Origin: a bacterium | GTDB taxonomy: Bacteria > Actinomycetota > Acidimicrobiia > Acidimicrobiales > CATQHL01 | Direction of reading: 5' to 3' | DNA: 64,000 bases | NCBI GenBank assembly: GCA_028824415.1 | Contig: JAPPDX010000104.1 | Location: 1-64,000, forward strand | Shown: positions 1 through 7,286 of the stretch, piece after piece | How positions within the stretch are numbered: the stretch's first letter is position 1 | How the letters are laid out: every line of letters begins with the position of its first letter | Program-made: the position numbers and the translations under genes | Notes under the pieces: generated by a model | Seen by the model: only the letters and a program-made list of their open reading frames with translations | The model's database searches: none | What the model was told of the DNA's origin: nothing

Positions 1-60
1 GTGGCGGCGCTGATCTTCGGCTTCGTCACGCTGGCGCTCGCCCTCATGATGGACAGCTGA
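1..60 (+). CDS. C-terminal end of a small membrane protein (partial)
   Basis: Reading from base 1 gives 19 codons and a TGA. The translation (VAALIFGFVTLALALMMDS) is a hydrophobic helix with a short polar tail, so this is the last membrane segment of a protein that starts outside the window. The family cannot be named from so little. A GCCGGC/GCCGGC hairpin at 61-76 follows the stop and may serve as its terminator. Confidence 0.6.
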   Translation: MAALIFGFVTLALALMMDS

Positions 61-82
61 GCCGGCGCAGGCCGGCACCCCC

Positions 83-168
83 GTCGGAGTGGCGGAATTT
101 GGTAGACGCGCATGGTTGAGGGCCATGTGCCCGCTAAGGGCGTGGGGGTTCAAGTCCCCCCTCCGACA
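83..168 (+). tRNA. tRNA-Leu (anticodon GAG)
   Basis: The acceptor stem GTCGGAG (83-89) pairs with CTCCGAC (161-167), and the discriminator base is A168. The anticodon arm has stem CATGG/CCATG around the loop TTGAGGG, giving anticodon GAG at 118-120. A long variable arm typical of class II tRNAs follows. The T arm GGGGGTTCAAGTCCCCC is present and CCA is not encoded. It reads CUC/CUU leucine codons. Its 3' end serves as the integration site of the island that follows. Confidence 0.95.
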
Positions 169-169
169 C
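157..169 (+). other. attL: tRNA-Leu 3' end, left boundary of the island
   Basis: The 13 bases CCCCCTCCGACAC cover the end of the T arm, the 3' acceptor strand, the discriminator base and one more base. The same 13 bases recur at 41129-41141, just upstream of a P4-type tyrosine integrase. Integrases of this type typically recombine at tRNA 3' ends and leave such a direct repeat at both borders of the element. Confidence 0.75.
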
Positions 170-335
170 GTTGAACAAGCGATCAAATAGCGTCTGACCT
201 GCGTAAACAGTGATCTAGTCGGATCTCGTTATTACCCAGGGTATCGCTCTCGTCGGGAGTGATGAGGGCGATTAACCGCCCGCCACGGCCAGCGTGCGAG
301 CGAGGAATCCAGGGGGCCTCATGCGGAACCGGTGG

Positions 336-527
336 CGGTTCCGATGTTCAGGCTGCGGGTCGACTTGTCAGCCAGGCCTCGATGTCGCTGCGGCGCCATC
401 CGACAGCTCGGGCGCCGAGCTTGACGGGTCTGGGGAACTCGCCGCGGCCGATCATCTCGTAGATGGTCGATCTGGAGATGCCGCACGCGGAGACGACCGC
501 CGGGAGTCGGTAGATCTCGGGAGTCAT
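336..527. repeat. 192-bp direct repeat, left copy (alpA-like gene)
   Basis: This block is nearly identical to 3604-3795, in the same orientation and of the same length. It covers a complete AlpA-type gene on the minus strand. Differences cluster near the 3' end of that gene. The flanking sequence on both sides is unrelated, so the copies arose by duplication or by insertion of a related cassette. They bracket the ATPase/PIN genes and could recombine to delete them. Confidence 0.85.
348..527 (-). CDS. AlpA-family excisionase/regulator, copy 1
   Basis: A 59-aa MerR-like winged helix protein of the AlpA type. The order is an N-terminal RLPAVVSACGISRSTIYEMI helix-turn-helix, a GEFPRPVKLG wing and the ending GWRRSDIEAWLTSRP. 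AlpA proteins of P4-like elements activate integrase genes or act as excisionases. The ATG at 527 is chosen because GGAGG lies 5 nt upstream and the second copy starts at the same point; a GTG 12 bases further upstream is also in frame. The integrase is 39 kb away at the other end of the island. It is almost identical to the gene at 3616-3795. Confidence 0.85.
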   Translation of the reverse strand: MTPEIYRLPAVVSACGISRSTIYEMIGRGEFPRPVKLGARAVGWRRSDIEAWLTSRPAA

Positions 528-752
528 TGGTGCCTCCACCAGCGCCGCGGCGCCAGTCGCGCAGCGTGAAGGCTCGGGAACGGCGAGCGCGGCCCGGTGT
601 GCCGACCGGGACAGGTGCCTCGATACCTCACGGCTTCAGCTATATCGCTGCAGCTGCTGACCTGTCAAGGAACAAGCCGCCTGTCGCGACGCTCAGTTCG
701 CGAGTCGGTTCGTGGGGTGGTGTGTGAGGCGGGAGGGTTACGCTCAGCGCTT

Positions 753-1121
753 GTGGGTGCCGCGTTCCAATATCAGTTTCGTGATTCGGCCAGCGAGTTC
801 TCCTCTCGGCGCCGAAGGCGGCTGGTGGGCCGTTTGAGGAACGTGTGTCCGCACATGATTGACATTGATGTGGTCGCAGACGACCCTCGCAGACCGGCGC
901 TGCGTTACCAGCCTGCGTTCGAGACGTTTGCTGGCACCCTCGACTGGTCCTGCATGCGTTGCGGCTTGCGAGTGTCTGAGAACGTGGTTCGGGTGTTCAT
1001 GGGGCGCCTGGAGGGGGCGTTCGAGCGCGATCCGACCGGCACGCTGAAACGGCTCCTGGAGGACCAGAACGAGGCCACGAGGCTGATTGAGAAGATCAAC
1101 CGGCTTGGCGGCCCCCCTTAG
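753..1121 (+). CDS. Small hypothetical protein with Cys/His pairs
   Basis: The reading frame has coding character from about 750. It encodes a basic stretch (SSRRRRRLVGRL), a CPH motif, and then CMRC about 33 residues later, which could form one zinc site (C-x-H...C-x-x-C). An acidic, helical C-terminus follows (RDPTGTLKRLLEDQNEATRL). The start is uncertain: GTG at 753 keeps all putative ligands, but the ribosome-binding site is poor. No family was recognised. It lies between the left AlpA copy and the PIN/ATPase pair, transcribed toward the latter. Confidence 0.45.
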   Translation: MGAAFQYQFRDSASEFSSRRRRRLVGRLRNVCPHMIDIDVVADDPRRPALRYQPAFETFAGTLDWSCMRCGLRVSENVVRVFMGRLEGAFERDPTGTLKRLLEDQNEATRLIEKINRLGGPP

Positions 1122-1173
1122 GTGATCCGCAGTTGGCACTGCCCTGGTGCCGAGGCTGGCCGACGCGCCGAGG

Positions 1174-1667
1174 TTACGCGCAGCAGCCGGCGTGGGCCGT
1201 TACGAGTGTCCGGTGCACATCCTTGGTCGGATTGGGCTTCTCTTCGTCGATCGGATACACGTTCCCCCGAGGGCCGGAGATGATCGACGGGTTGCGGAAA
1301 TCCCGACGTAAGCGCCTGTCATGAGCAACAAGTAGACGGGCGCCGCTGACTAGCGCGAGGGCGAGCACGTGTTCGTCGTTGCTCCTCAACGAGTTCCCGG
1401 CGCGTGCCCTAATTTTAGCGACTGCTGCGTCACGAAGCGATCTGTGGTAGATCTTCACGAGATTCATCGTTCTGTACGTCTGGAGCCATTGCCTTGGCGA
1501 TCGTTGACGTCGAACTCTCCTTCGCCGGGGAGATTCCACCAGGCCATCTGAATCTCGCCGGTCTTGATCTTGTCTCGGATAAACGCGTAGGCGCCCTGGG
1601 TTCCGTCAGGACGGTGGTCATCCCGGAAGGTGCGCCCTCTCGCGCTGGTGTCAACGATGACGCACAT
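1174..1667 (-). pseudogene. PIN-like nuclease gene, frameshifted
   Basis: The first frame (from ATG 1667) begins MCVIVDTSARG, the N-terminal strand and first acidic residue of a PIN-like fold. The second frame supplies the rest, including LVKIYHRSLRDAAVAKI and SNDEHVLALALVSGARLLVA.D, a PIN C-terminal pattern with acidic residues. The switch lies near 1495-1540, so the gene as sequenced makes only a fragment. It starts 6 nt after the stop of the ATPase at 1674, so both form one transcription unit. ATPase plus nuclease pairs of this layout are common in phage defence. A sequencing error cannot be excluded. Confidence 0.6.
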
Positions 1668-1673
1668 GGCAGG

Positions 1674-3071
1674 TCAGGACTCGTCGAACTCCAAGAAGCG
1701 GGCGGTCTCGTCGAGGAAGAACCGGCGGAACCCCGGCGGGTAGTCCTGGTAGTGGCCCTTCTCGTCGACTCTGACGTTATGGATCCGAGCTTCGCCTTCG
1801 GAGCGCTCGAAATAGACGACCGAAACGTCGTCCGGCGTCAGGTCGCCTTCGCGGACTGCTCGCAGGCACCGGTCAACGATGAAATCGCTGTGGGTCTCAA
1901 CGATCAACTGTCGCCCTACCTTGCGCCGCTCGGCGATGATGTCGCAGAACAAGGTCCCGAGGGCGGCGGCGGCACTCGGATGTAGATGTACCTCGGGCTG
2001 TTGCAGCATCGACACTCGCGGGCTGTCCTCGCGGAGCAGATCGGCGACGATCGGGAGCACTTGGCTGACGCCGTATCCCACGTCGGCGAGATTGAACGGC
2101 TCGTAGCGGTCCGGCGAACCGGGGAGCCGGACGCGTATCTCGAATGGTGCGTCACCGTCGCTGGTCATCCATGAACGAGCGAGGAGTTCCTCGAAGAGTC
2201 CCGCCTTCTTCCCGAACCGGGACAGCTTCTCCATCAACCGCCTCGAAGCCGGAGGGGAGTTCTGCGCCAACTGCGTCAAGTGGCGGGGTGTATGAGAGCC
2301 GTCAACGGTTGAGGCCGAACTCCCCGGGCTGTAACTCCGCTCCGGCTCGGAGCGGATAGGGGCACTCGCGTAGGGCCGCAGATCTTCCCAAGGTGACCAC
2401 TGCGTTCGCTCGAAGTGCGAGATCAGGGCATGCAACCGCTCCTCATCGCGATCGACGCGCATGAGAGTGGCCGGATCGTCGCCTGCCTCGCCGCGGTCCT
2501 CGCCCGCGAGGAACCAATACGCCTCGAGAGCGAACGAAACTGAGGGGAGCGTTTCCCCCGAACCAATGTCATGTGGCGGCCGCCGTCGCCGAATGTCTTC
2601 TGTGCTCCAGGTCCGTCCTGATACTCCGAACGAAGTCGTGAAATACGAGTATTCCTGATTCTCGGACTCGGACTCGTCCGCATGGACTTGCTCAATCCAA
2701 CAGTCCCCTTGAGAGATGCGCCGACGAACCGGCCTCGCAGTCCCCAAGCGGGCAGCGAACGTCACCTCGGTCTTGAACGGATCGTCGCCCGATTCGTCGC
2801 CGGCGACCACCAAAGCCGCGTCAACCACCGCATCCTGGGCCCGGTCCGCGCCCGTGCGGTGCGCAATTGTCCCGAAGCCTCCAAATTTGTAGGGGGGCTC
2901 GTTGAAGTCGGGGATCCGGTTACGGTAGGACGTGTCCCACAGGGCGCGGATCATCGCCGTCAGCGAGGTCTTGCCTGTGCTGTTCTCCCCGACCAGGAGC
3001 GTCAGGGGCGCCAGACGCGCCGTCTGAGGACTGGCAAAGCACCGGTAGTTCTCGACTGTGATGCTCTTCAT
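1674..3071 (-). CDS. OLD/AAA-type ATPase (ABC-like fold)
   Basis: A 465-aa protein starting MKSITVENYRCF, the typical opening of OLD- and RecF-like ATPases. Walker A is LLVGENSTGKTSL at about residues 28-40. Near the C-terminus are the signature/Walker B region QQPEVHLHPSAAAALG and the H-loop-like IVETHSDFIVDRC. No TOPRIM nuclease domain follows, so the effector is probably the PIN-like protein encoded 6 nt downstream. ATG 3071 is chosen for its GGAG 5 nt upstream and the canonical N-terminus; an in-frame start at 3122 would add 17 unsupported residues. Phage defence by an ATPase-nuclease pair is inferred. Confidence 0.75.
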   Translation of the reverse strand: MKSITVENYRCFASPQTARLAPLTLLVGENSTGKTSLTAMIRALWDTSYRNRIPDFNEPPYKFGGFGTIAHRTGADRAQDAVVDAALVVAGDESGDDPFKTEVTFAARLGTARPVRRRISQGDCWIEQVHADESESENQEYSYFTTSFGVSGRTWSTEDIRRRRPPHDIGSGETLPSVSFALEAYWFLAGEDRGEAGDDPATLMRVDRDEERLHALISHFERTQWSPWEDLRPYASAPIRSEPERSYSPGSSASTVDGSHTPRHLTQLAQNSPPASRRLMEKLSRFGKKAGLFEELLARSWMTSDGDAPFEIRVRLPGSPDRYEPFNLADVGYGVSQVLPIVADLLREDSPRVSMLQQPEVHLHPSAAAALGTLFCDIIAERRKVGRQLIVETHSDFIVDRCLRAVREGDLTPDDVSVVYFERSEGEARIHNVRVDEKGHYQDYPPGFRRFFLDETARFLEFDES

Positions 3072-3615
3072 GTCGCTCCGATGGTCCGGTCTTACGCCCG
3101 GCCGAGGCCGCTCCCTGAGCATCGCCCCTCATTCTTGGGCGACGCTCCGGGCAATGCCGTGCGCAGCGCTGTCAAGCGTATAGACGCCACTCTCGTGATG
3201 TCTAGACAGGGACGGAGTGTCGTGATTCTCTGGTCGGCGAGTTGCCGCGCCCAAGCGCTGGTCGCACCGGGGACGGTGCCCCGAGTCTGTTTGAGGAGCT
3301 GACGAGCCTTCGATCGCGCTAGCGGAACTGCTCGACATGTCCAGTCCGTTGACGCCAGTCACGCGCATGCTGGCTGGAGAGAGACCGTGTCTCCGCAGCG
3401 ACGAGTCACCGAACGTGATCGACGACGCGTCGGATGTCGACGCCCTTCGCTGTATCACGGACGTGTCCTAGAGGTCGGTCTGGCAAATCGGGCAGGCCCG
3501 CCGACGGTAATGCCGAATCGGGCACCACCTTGGCCGGTCGCGAAGCGAGAGGATTGGTGCGGGCAAGACTCAGTCGCCTTGCGGCCTCTAACAGGACCGG
3601 CATCGGTTCCGATGT
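3072..3615. other. No definite gene; possible gene fragments
   Basis: About 540 bases upstream of the ATPase. The plus strand has a short open frame from 3337 to 3471 (44 aa, LTPVTRMLAGERPCLRSDES) with reasonable codon use, but it has no recognisable start signal or family. It looks like the tail of a decayed gene. Any promoter of the ATPase operon should lie here; none was identified with confidence. Confidence 0.3.
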
Positions 3616-3795
3616 TCAGGCCGCTGGGCGGCTCTCCAGCCAGGCCTCGATGTCGCCGCGGCGCCATCCGACAGCTCGGGCGCCGAGCTTGACGGGTCTG
3701 GGGAACTCGCCGCGGCCGATCATCTCGTAGATGGTCGATCTGGAGATGCCGCACGCGGAGACGACCGCCGGGAGTCGGTAGATCTCGGGCTTCAT
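3604..3795. repeat. 192-bp direct repeat, right copy (alpA-like gene)
   Basis: This is the partner of 336-527, with the same length and orientation and only scattered substitutions. With the left copy it frames a segment of about 3.3 kb holding the small Cys/His protein, the PIN-like gene and the ATPase. Confidence 0.85.
3616..3795 (-). CDS. AlpA-family excisionase/regulator, copy 2
   Basis: A 59-aa protein, starting MKPEIYRLP, that differs from copy 1 at only a few positions (for example LESRP in place of LTSRP at the end). It has the same helix-turn-helix and GWRRGDIEAW end. ATG 3795 has GGAGG 5 nt upstream. A third, degenerate relative (VGERSIGWRVSGIDAW) lies at 20796-20939. Several AlpA genes in one island suggest that elements have been nested or serially acquired. 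Confidence 0.85.
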   Translation of the reverse strand: MKPEIYRLPAVVSACGISRSTIYEMIGRGEFPRPVKLGARAVGWRRGDIEAWLESRPAA

Positions 3796-4485
3796 GGGAA
3801 CCTCCGGGGGCGCTGCGATTGCAGCCGGTTGGTGCAGGTCACGGGATATTGGGGTGGCGCTCCTTGCGTCTGTGGGGAGCTGATCGCGGGGTGAGGCGAG
3901 AGGTTCGGCGACGCGTTCTGGCCATTCGGTAGGTCTGACGTGGGACCTTCCGTCGTCGCTGTCGTGCCCGTGACGCCCAGCGGCGTCCGCCGGAGAAGTG
4001 GTTTCGGATGAGATCGCTGCGGTGTCGTGCTGGACTGTCGCTGATCGGCGTGTTGGGGCCCCGGCGCGGTCGCGCTGGCGCGGTCACTCGTTGGCGCGCA
4101 CCGCCGGAACGTCGATGGAGAATGGCGCCAGCGTCGCGCCCGCGCGGGCGGCGGCACGTCAAGAGCGGTCGAAGCGCGCTGGTGGCGGCAGGCGGGCCAA
4201 GAGGGTGGGAGTCTGGGAGCGCTTCGGTGCATCGACGTCGTGAGGTCGGGGGACGGGATATAGGGCGCTCCGGTTCGCCCGGCTTGATCGTACGCCGCGG
4301 GGACGGCCGGTGTCAGGAGTTATCGGATGGAGATTCGCCGAGGTGCCGTCGGCGTCGAGACTGTCAGACGCTCCCTGCGCGGGAAGTCCGGCGGCTACCT
4401 TCCCAGCACGACGATCTCCTCGAGTGGCGTGCCGGAGATTCGAGTATCCCGACCGCGAAATCCACGGGCAGACCCTTGCGTGGTG
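3796..4485. other. Gene-free stretch
   Basis: About 690 bases between the second AlpA gene and the end of the RCC1-repeat gene. Long open frames exist on both strands, but they are proline/arginine-rich translations expected by chance at this GC content. None has a good start signal or a recognisable motif. No repeat or RNA gene was seen. Confidence 0.4.
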
Positions 4486-6747
4486 TCAGTTGGTTGGGGG
4501 GTCGGTTTGGCCGTCGTTGTTGGCGCCCCAGCAGGTGATGGTGCCGTTGGGGCGTGTGGCGCAGGTGTGGGCGAGTCCGGCGTCGAGGGTGAGGTGTTGG
4601 CCGCTGGGTGGGTCCGATGCGCCTGGGTCGGCGCCCCAGCAGGTGATGGCGCCGTCGGCGTCTAGGGCGCAGGTGTGGCTGTCGCCGGCGGCGAGGGCGG
4701 CGAATTGTCCGGTGGGGGCGTTGGTTTGGCCTGCGCCGTTCCAGCCCCAGCAGGTGATGGTGCGGTCGGGGCGGAGGGCGCAGTTGTGGTTGCCGCCGGC
4801 GACGAGGGCGGTGAACTGTCCGGTGGGCGGGTCGGCGACTCCGGCGTCGTTGGCGCCCCAGCAGGTGATGGTGCCGGTGGTGTGGAGGGCGCAGGTGTGG
4901 CTGTTGCCGGCGCTGAGGGCGGTGAATGTTCCGGTGGGGATGTTGTCGAGTTGTCCGGCGCTGTTGTTGCCCCAGCAGGTGATGTCGCCGGCGAAGCGCA
5001 ATGCGCAGTTGTGGTTGCCGCCGGCGGCGACGGCGCTGAACTGGCCGCTGGGCGCGTCGGTGGCGCCGAGGGCGGTGTTGCCCCAGCAGGTGACGGTGAA
5101 GTCGGTGCGTAGTCCGCAGGTGTGGTAGTAGCCGGCGCTGATGGTGTGGTAGCTCCCGTCGGGTGGGCTGGCTTGTCCGTGGTTGTCGGCGCCCCAGCAC
5201 GCAACGGCGCCGTCGGCGCGCAGGGCACACGTGTGGCTGGACGCGCCGGTGACTTCGATCTCGCCGGTGTCGCTGGCGCCGAGGGTGTAGTAGCCGCCGG
5301 CGGCGACGGCGGTGTACTCGCGCGCTGGTCCGCCGCTTTGGCCGGTGCCGGGGTGGCTTCCCCAGCAGCCGATGGTGGCGTTGGCGCGCAGCCCGCACCC
5401 ATAGGTGGAGGCGGCGGAGCCGGCGGCGAGCGACGCGAACCGGCCGGGCGGCGTGTTGGTGTAGCCACCTGTGTTGGCTCCCCAGCACGTGACCGCATCA
5501 TTGGCGTCGAGCGCGCACGTGCTGGCGCTGAATCCCTCAATGGATCTGAACTGTCCCCCCGGCGCGTTTGTTTGGCCGAGCCCGTTGGCGCCCCAGCAGC
5601 TGACGGTCCCGTCGGCGCGCAGCCCGCACGAGTGGGCCCAGCCGACAGTGACGGCGCTGAAGCGTCCCGCCGGCGCGTCGGCTTGTCCGTGCGTGTTGGC
5701 GCCCCAACACGACACGGCGCCGTCGCCGCGCAGCCCGCACGTGTGCTGGTAGCCGGCCGCGACCGCGGAGAACGGTCCGCTCGGCGCGGTGGCCTGGCCG
5801 GAGTCATCTTGGCCCCAACACGACACGGCGCCGTCGCCGCGCAGCCCGCACGCGTGGAAGAACCCCGTCGAGATGGACTGGAACTGTCCCTGCGGCGGGC
5901 TCGCTTGGCCGGAGTCGTCTTGGCCCCAGCAGGTCACCGTGCCCTCGGCTCGGAGCCCGCACGCGTACCACACGCCCGCCGCGATCGCACCGAACTGCCC
6001 GGTCGGCGCGTCGGTTTGGCCGTGGCTGTCGTTGCCCCAACACGCCACGGTCCCGTCGGCGCGCAGCGCGCACGTGTGGCCTTGGCCGATGGCGACCGCG
6101 GTGTAACCCGACGGCCGCGGCGTCGCCGCTGCCGCCGCGGTGGGTTGGGTGGTGATCACCGAGATTGGTGTGCTCTGCAGCCACCGGCCGACGGTGGCGT
6201 CGGTGGGGAAGAACCGCGCCCGCGGCAACAGGGTGCCGCTCAGTGTGCCGTCGCTTTGGACCTTGCGCAGGCCGAACTCCACCCGACCATCAGCGACTCG
6301 GCGGGCCACGATCCGCACCACGACCTCGGTCGCGGCTCGGTCTGTGGTCGCGGCGACGGACACGGTCAGCGGCGAACTCCGCAACCAGCGTCCCACCGCC
6401 ACATCGGTGGGGAAGAAGCGAGCCCTCGGCAACATCGTGTCATCCCACGTCCCCGCGGTGTCGCGCTGGCGCAGCCCGAACTCGATGCGCCCATCGGCGA
6501 GCTTGCGGGCGACGATCCGCACGACGTCGGAGCCGTCGTCGGTCTGCGCCGCCACAGGTGGCGACACCGCCGCCACCCCCAGCACCGCGACCAGCGCGAG
6601 GGCAGCGACGAGGGCGTTCTTCGTGGCGCGGCGGCGCCGCGTGGGGATGATCCGGGATCGGGGCGCCGTCGGCGCCGTTGAAATCGGCGACAGGCGCCGC
6701 GAATCGAGTTCAGCGCGGGCGGACTCGGCGGGGTCGGCGGTGCTCAC
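4486..6747 (-). CDS. Secreted protein with 14 RCC1-like repeats
   Basis: A 753-aa protein. Residues 1-43 are basic and extended, residues 44-66 form a hydrophobic segment, and a signal peptidase site follows (PVAAQTD), so it is exported. Residues of about 75-215 hold two tandem copies of an unknown unit (VVRIVAR.LADGR.EFGLR, then LPRARFFPTD.AVGRWL). The rest is 14 repeats of about 37 aa with the core HTCALRADGTVTCWG, the blade motif of RCC1-type beta-propellers; two seven-bladed propellers would fit the number. GTG 6747 has AGGGAG upstream. Paired Cys in each blade (CALR/CGLR and CWG) may form disulfides outside the cell. Its role is unknown; binding of a surface ligand is a guess. Confidence 0.8.
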   Translation of the reverse strand: MSTADPAESARAELDSRRLSPISTAPTAPRSRIIPTRRRRATKNALVAALALVAVLGVAAVSPPVAAQTDDGSDVVRIVARKLADGRIEFGLRQRDTAGTWDDTMLPRARFFPTDVAVGRWLRSSPLTVSVAATTDRAATEVVVRIVARRVADGRVEFGLRKVQSDGTLSGTLLPRARFFPTDATVGRWLQSTPISVITTQPTAAAAATPRPSGYTAVAIGQGHTCALRADGTVACWGNDSHGQTDAPTGQFGAIAAGVWYACGLRAEGTVTCWGQDDSGQASPPQGQFQSISTGFFHACGLRGDGAVSCWGQDDSGQATAPSGPFSAVAAGYQHTCGLRGDGAVSCWGANTHGQADAPAGRFSAVTVGWAHSCGLRADGTVSCWGANGLGQTNAPGGQFRSIEGFSASTCALDANDAVTCWGANTGGYTNTPPGRFASLAAGSAASTYGCGLRANATIGCWGSHPGTGQSGGPAREYTAVAAGGYYTLGASDTGEIEVTGASSHTCALRADGAVACWGADNHGQASPPDGSYHTISAGYYHTCGLRTDFTVTCWGNTALGATDAPSGQFSAVAAGGNHNCALRFAGDITCWGNNSAGQLDNIPTGTFTALSAGNSHTCALHTTGTITCWGANDAGVADPPTGQFTALVAGGNHNCALRPDRTITCWGWNGAGQTNAPTGQFAALAAGDSHTCALDADGAITCWGADPGASDPPSGQHLTLDAGLAHTCATRPNGTITCWGANNDGQTDPPTN

Positions 6748-7286
6748 GGGGTGGCTCCCTTCGGGGCGGATCGGGCCTCAATTGCCGTTGAACGCCCACG
6801 CGACCCTCCGAAGGGAGCCCCGAGAAGGGCCCTCCCCGCAAACGGGTCGCACCAGGGAGCCCAGCAAGGCTCCGGCGTTCAACGGCACCGCCGACACTAC
6901 ACGCCGCCACCAGGCGGCGCCCAAGGGGCGAGAGCCCGCGCCTCTGCGCGGCGACGGCAGGTGGCGGCGGGGACTGGCGGTCGGACTCGGATCGGCGCGG
7001 AGGTGGTGGGCTTGGGGGGAGCGGACGCGGCTTGGTCTTCTTCGCCGCAGGTTGGTGTGACGGTCACTGCGGTCGGGGTGCGGGCCTGTAGGAGGCGACA
7101 GGATTTCTCGCGTTCGCCGTCGGCTCCCGGCACCGTCGCGACGCCCCTTGGGGTGTGTGGCGTACGGTGTGGGTGCCTTCGGTTCTCTCGCTGGCGGGCT
7201 CGGCTCGCCGCGAGAGTGATTGACAGTTCGCTGCGGCTCGGGCTGCTTGTTGGGGTCGCCGCCCGGCCGCTCCCTGTCCTATGGGG
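6748..7286. other. Intergenic region with inverted repeat, downstream of tnpB
   Basis: About 540 bases between the 3' end of tnpB and the start of the RCC1 gene. It contains a perfect 13-bp inverted repeat, GCCGTTGAACGCC (6784-6796) and GGCGTTCAACGGC (6874-6886), and a strong hairpin at 7185-7216. TnpB guide RNAs are made from the 3' end of tnpB and the adjoining element end, so the first 200-300 bases left of 7287 are the place to look for one. No protein gene is supported here. Confidence 0.5.
7185..7216 (-). ncRNA. Candidate TnpB guide RNA (omega RNA) hairpin
   Basis: Seventy bases beyond the tnpB stop codon, CTCTCGC (7185-7191) pairs with GCGAGAG (7210-7216), and inner GGCG/CGCC pairs extend the stem. 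A stable stem just past the tnpB stop is what the scaffold of a TnpB-associated RNA would look like. It could equally be a simple transcription terminator. The RNA boundaries and any guide cannot be defined from sequence alone. Confidence 0.3.

Noticed and set aside
1-60. secG upstream of tRNA-Leu, as in enterobacteria
   Set aside because: The 19 visible residues do not show the SecG C-terminal pattern, so the resemblance in gene order alone is not enough.
4008-4538. Plus-strand frames in the gap before the RCC1 gene
   Set aside because: The composition is Arg/Pro/Gly-rich without motifs, and no ribosome-binding site supports a start.
5122-6681. A 519-codon plus-strand frame
   Set aside because: It is the complement of the RCC1-repeat gene. 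Its glycine/alanine-rich periodicity simply mirrors the repeats of the real gene.
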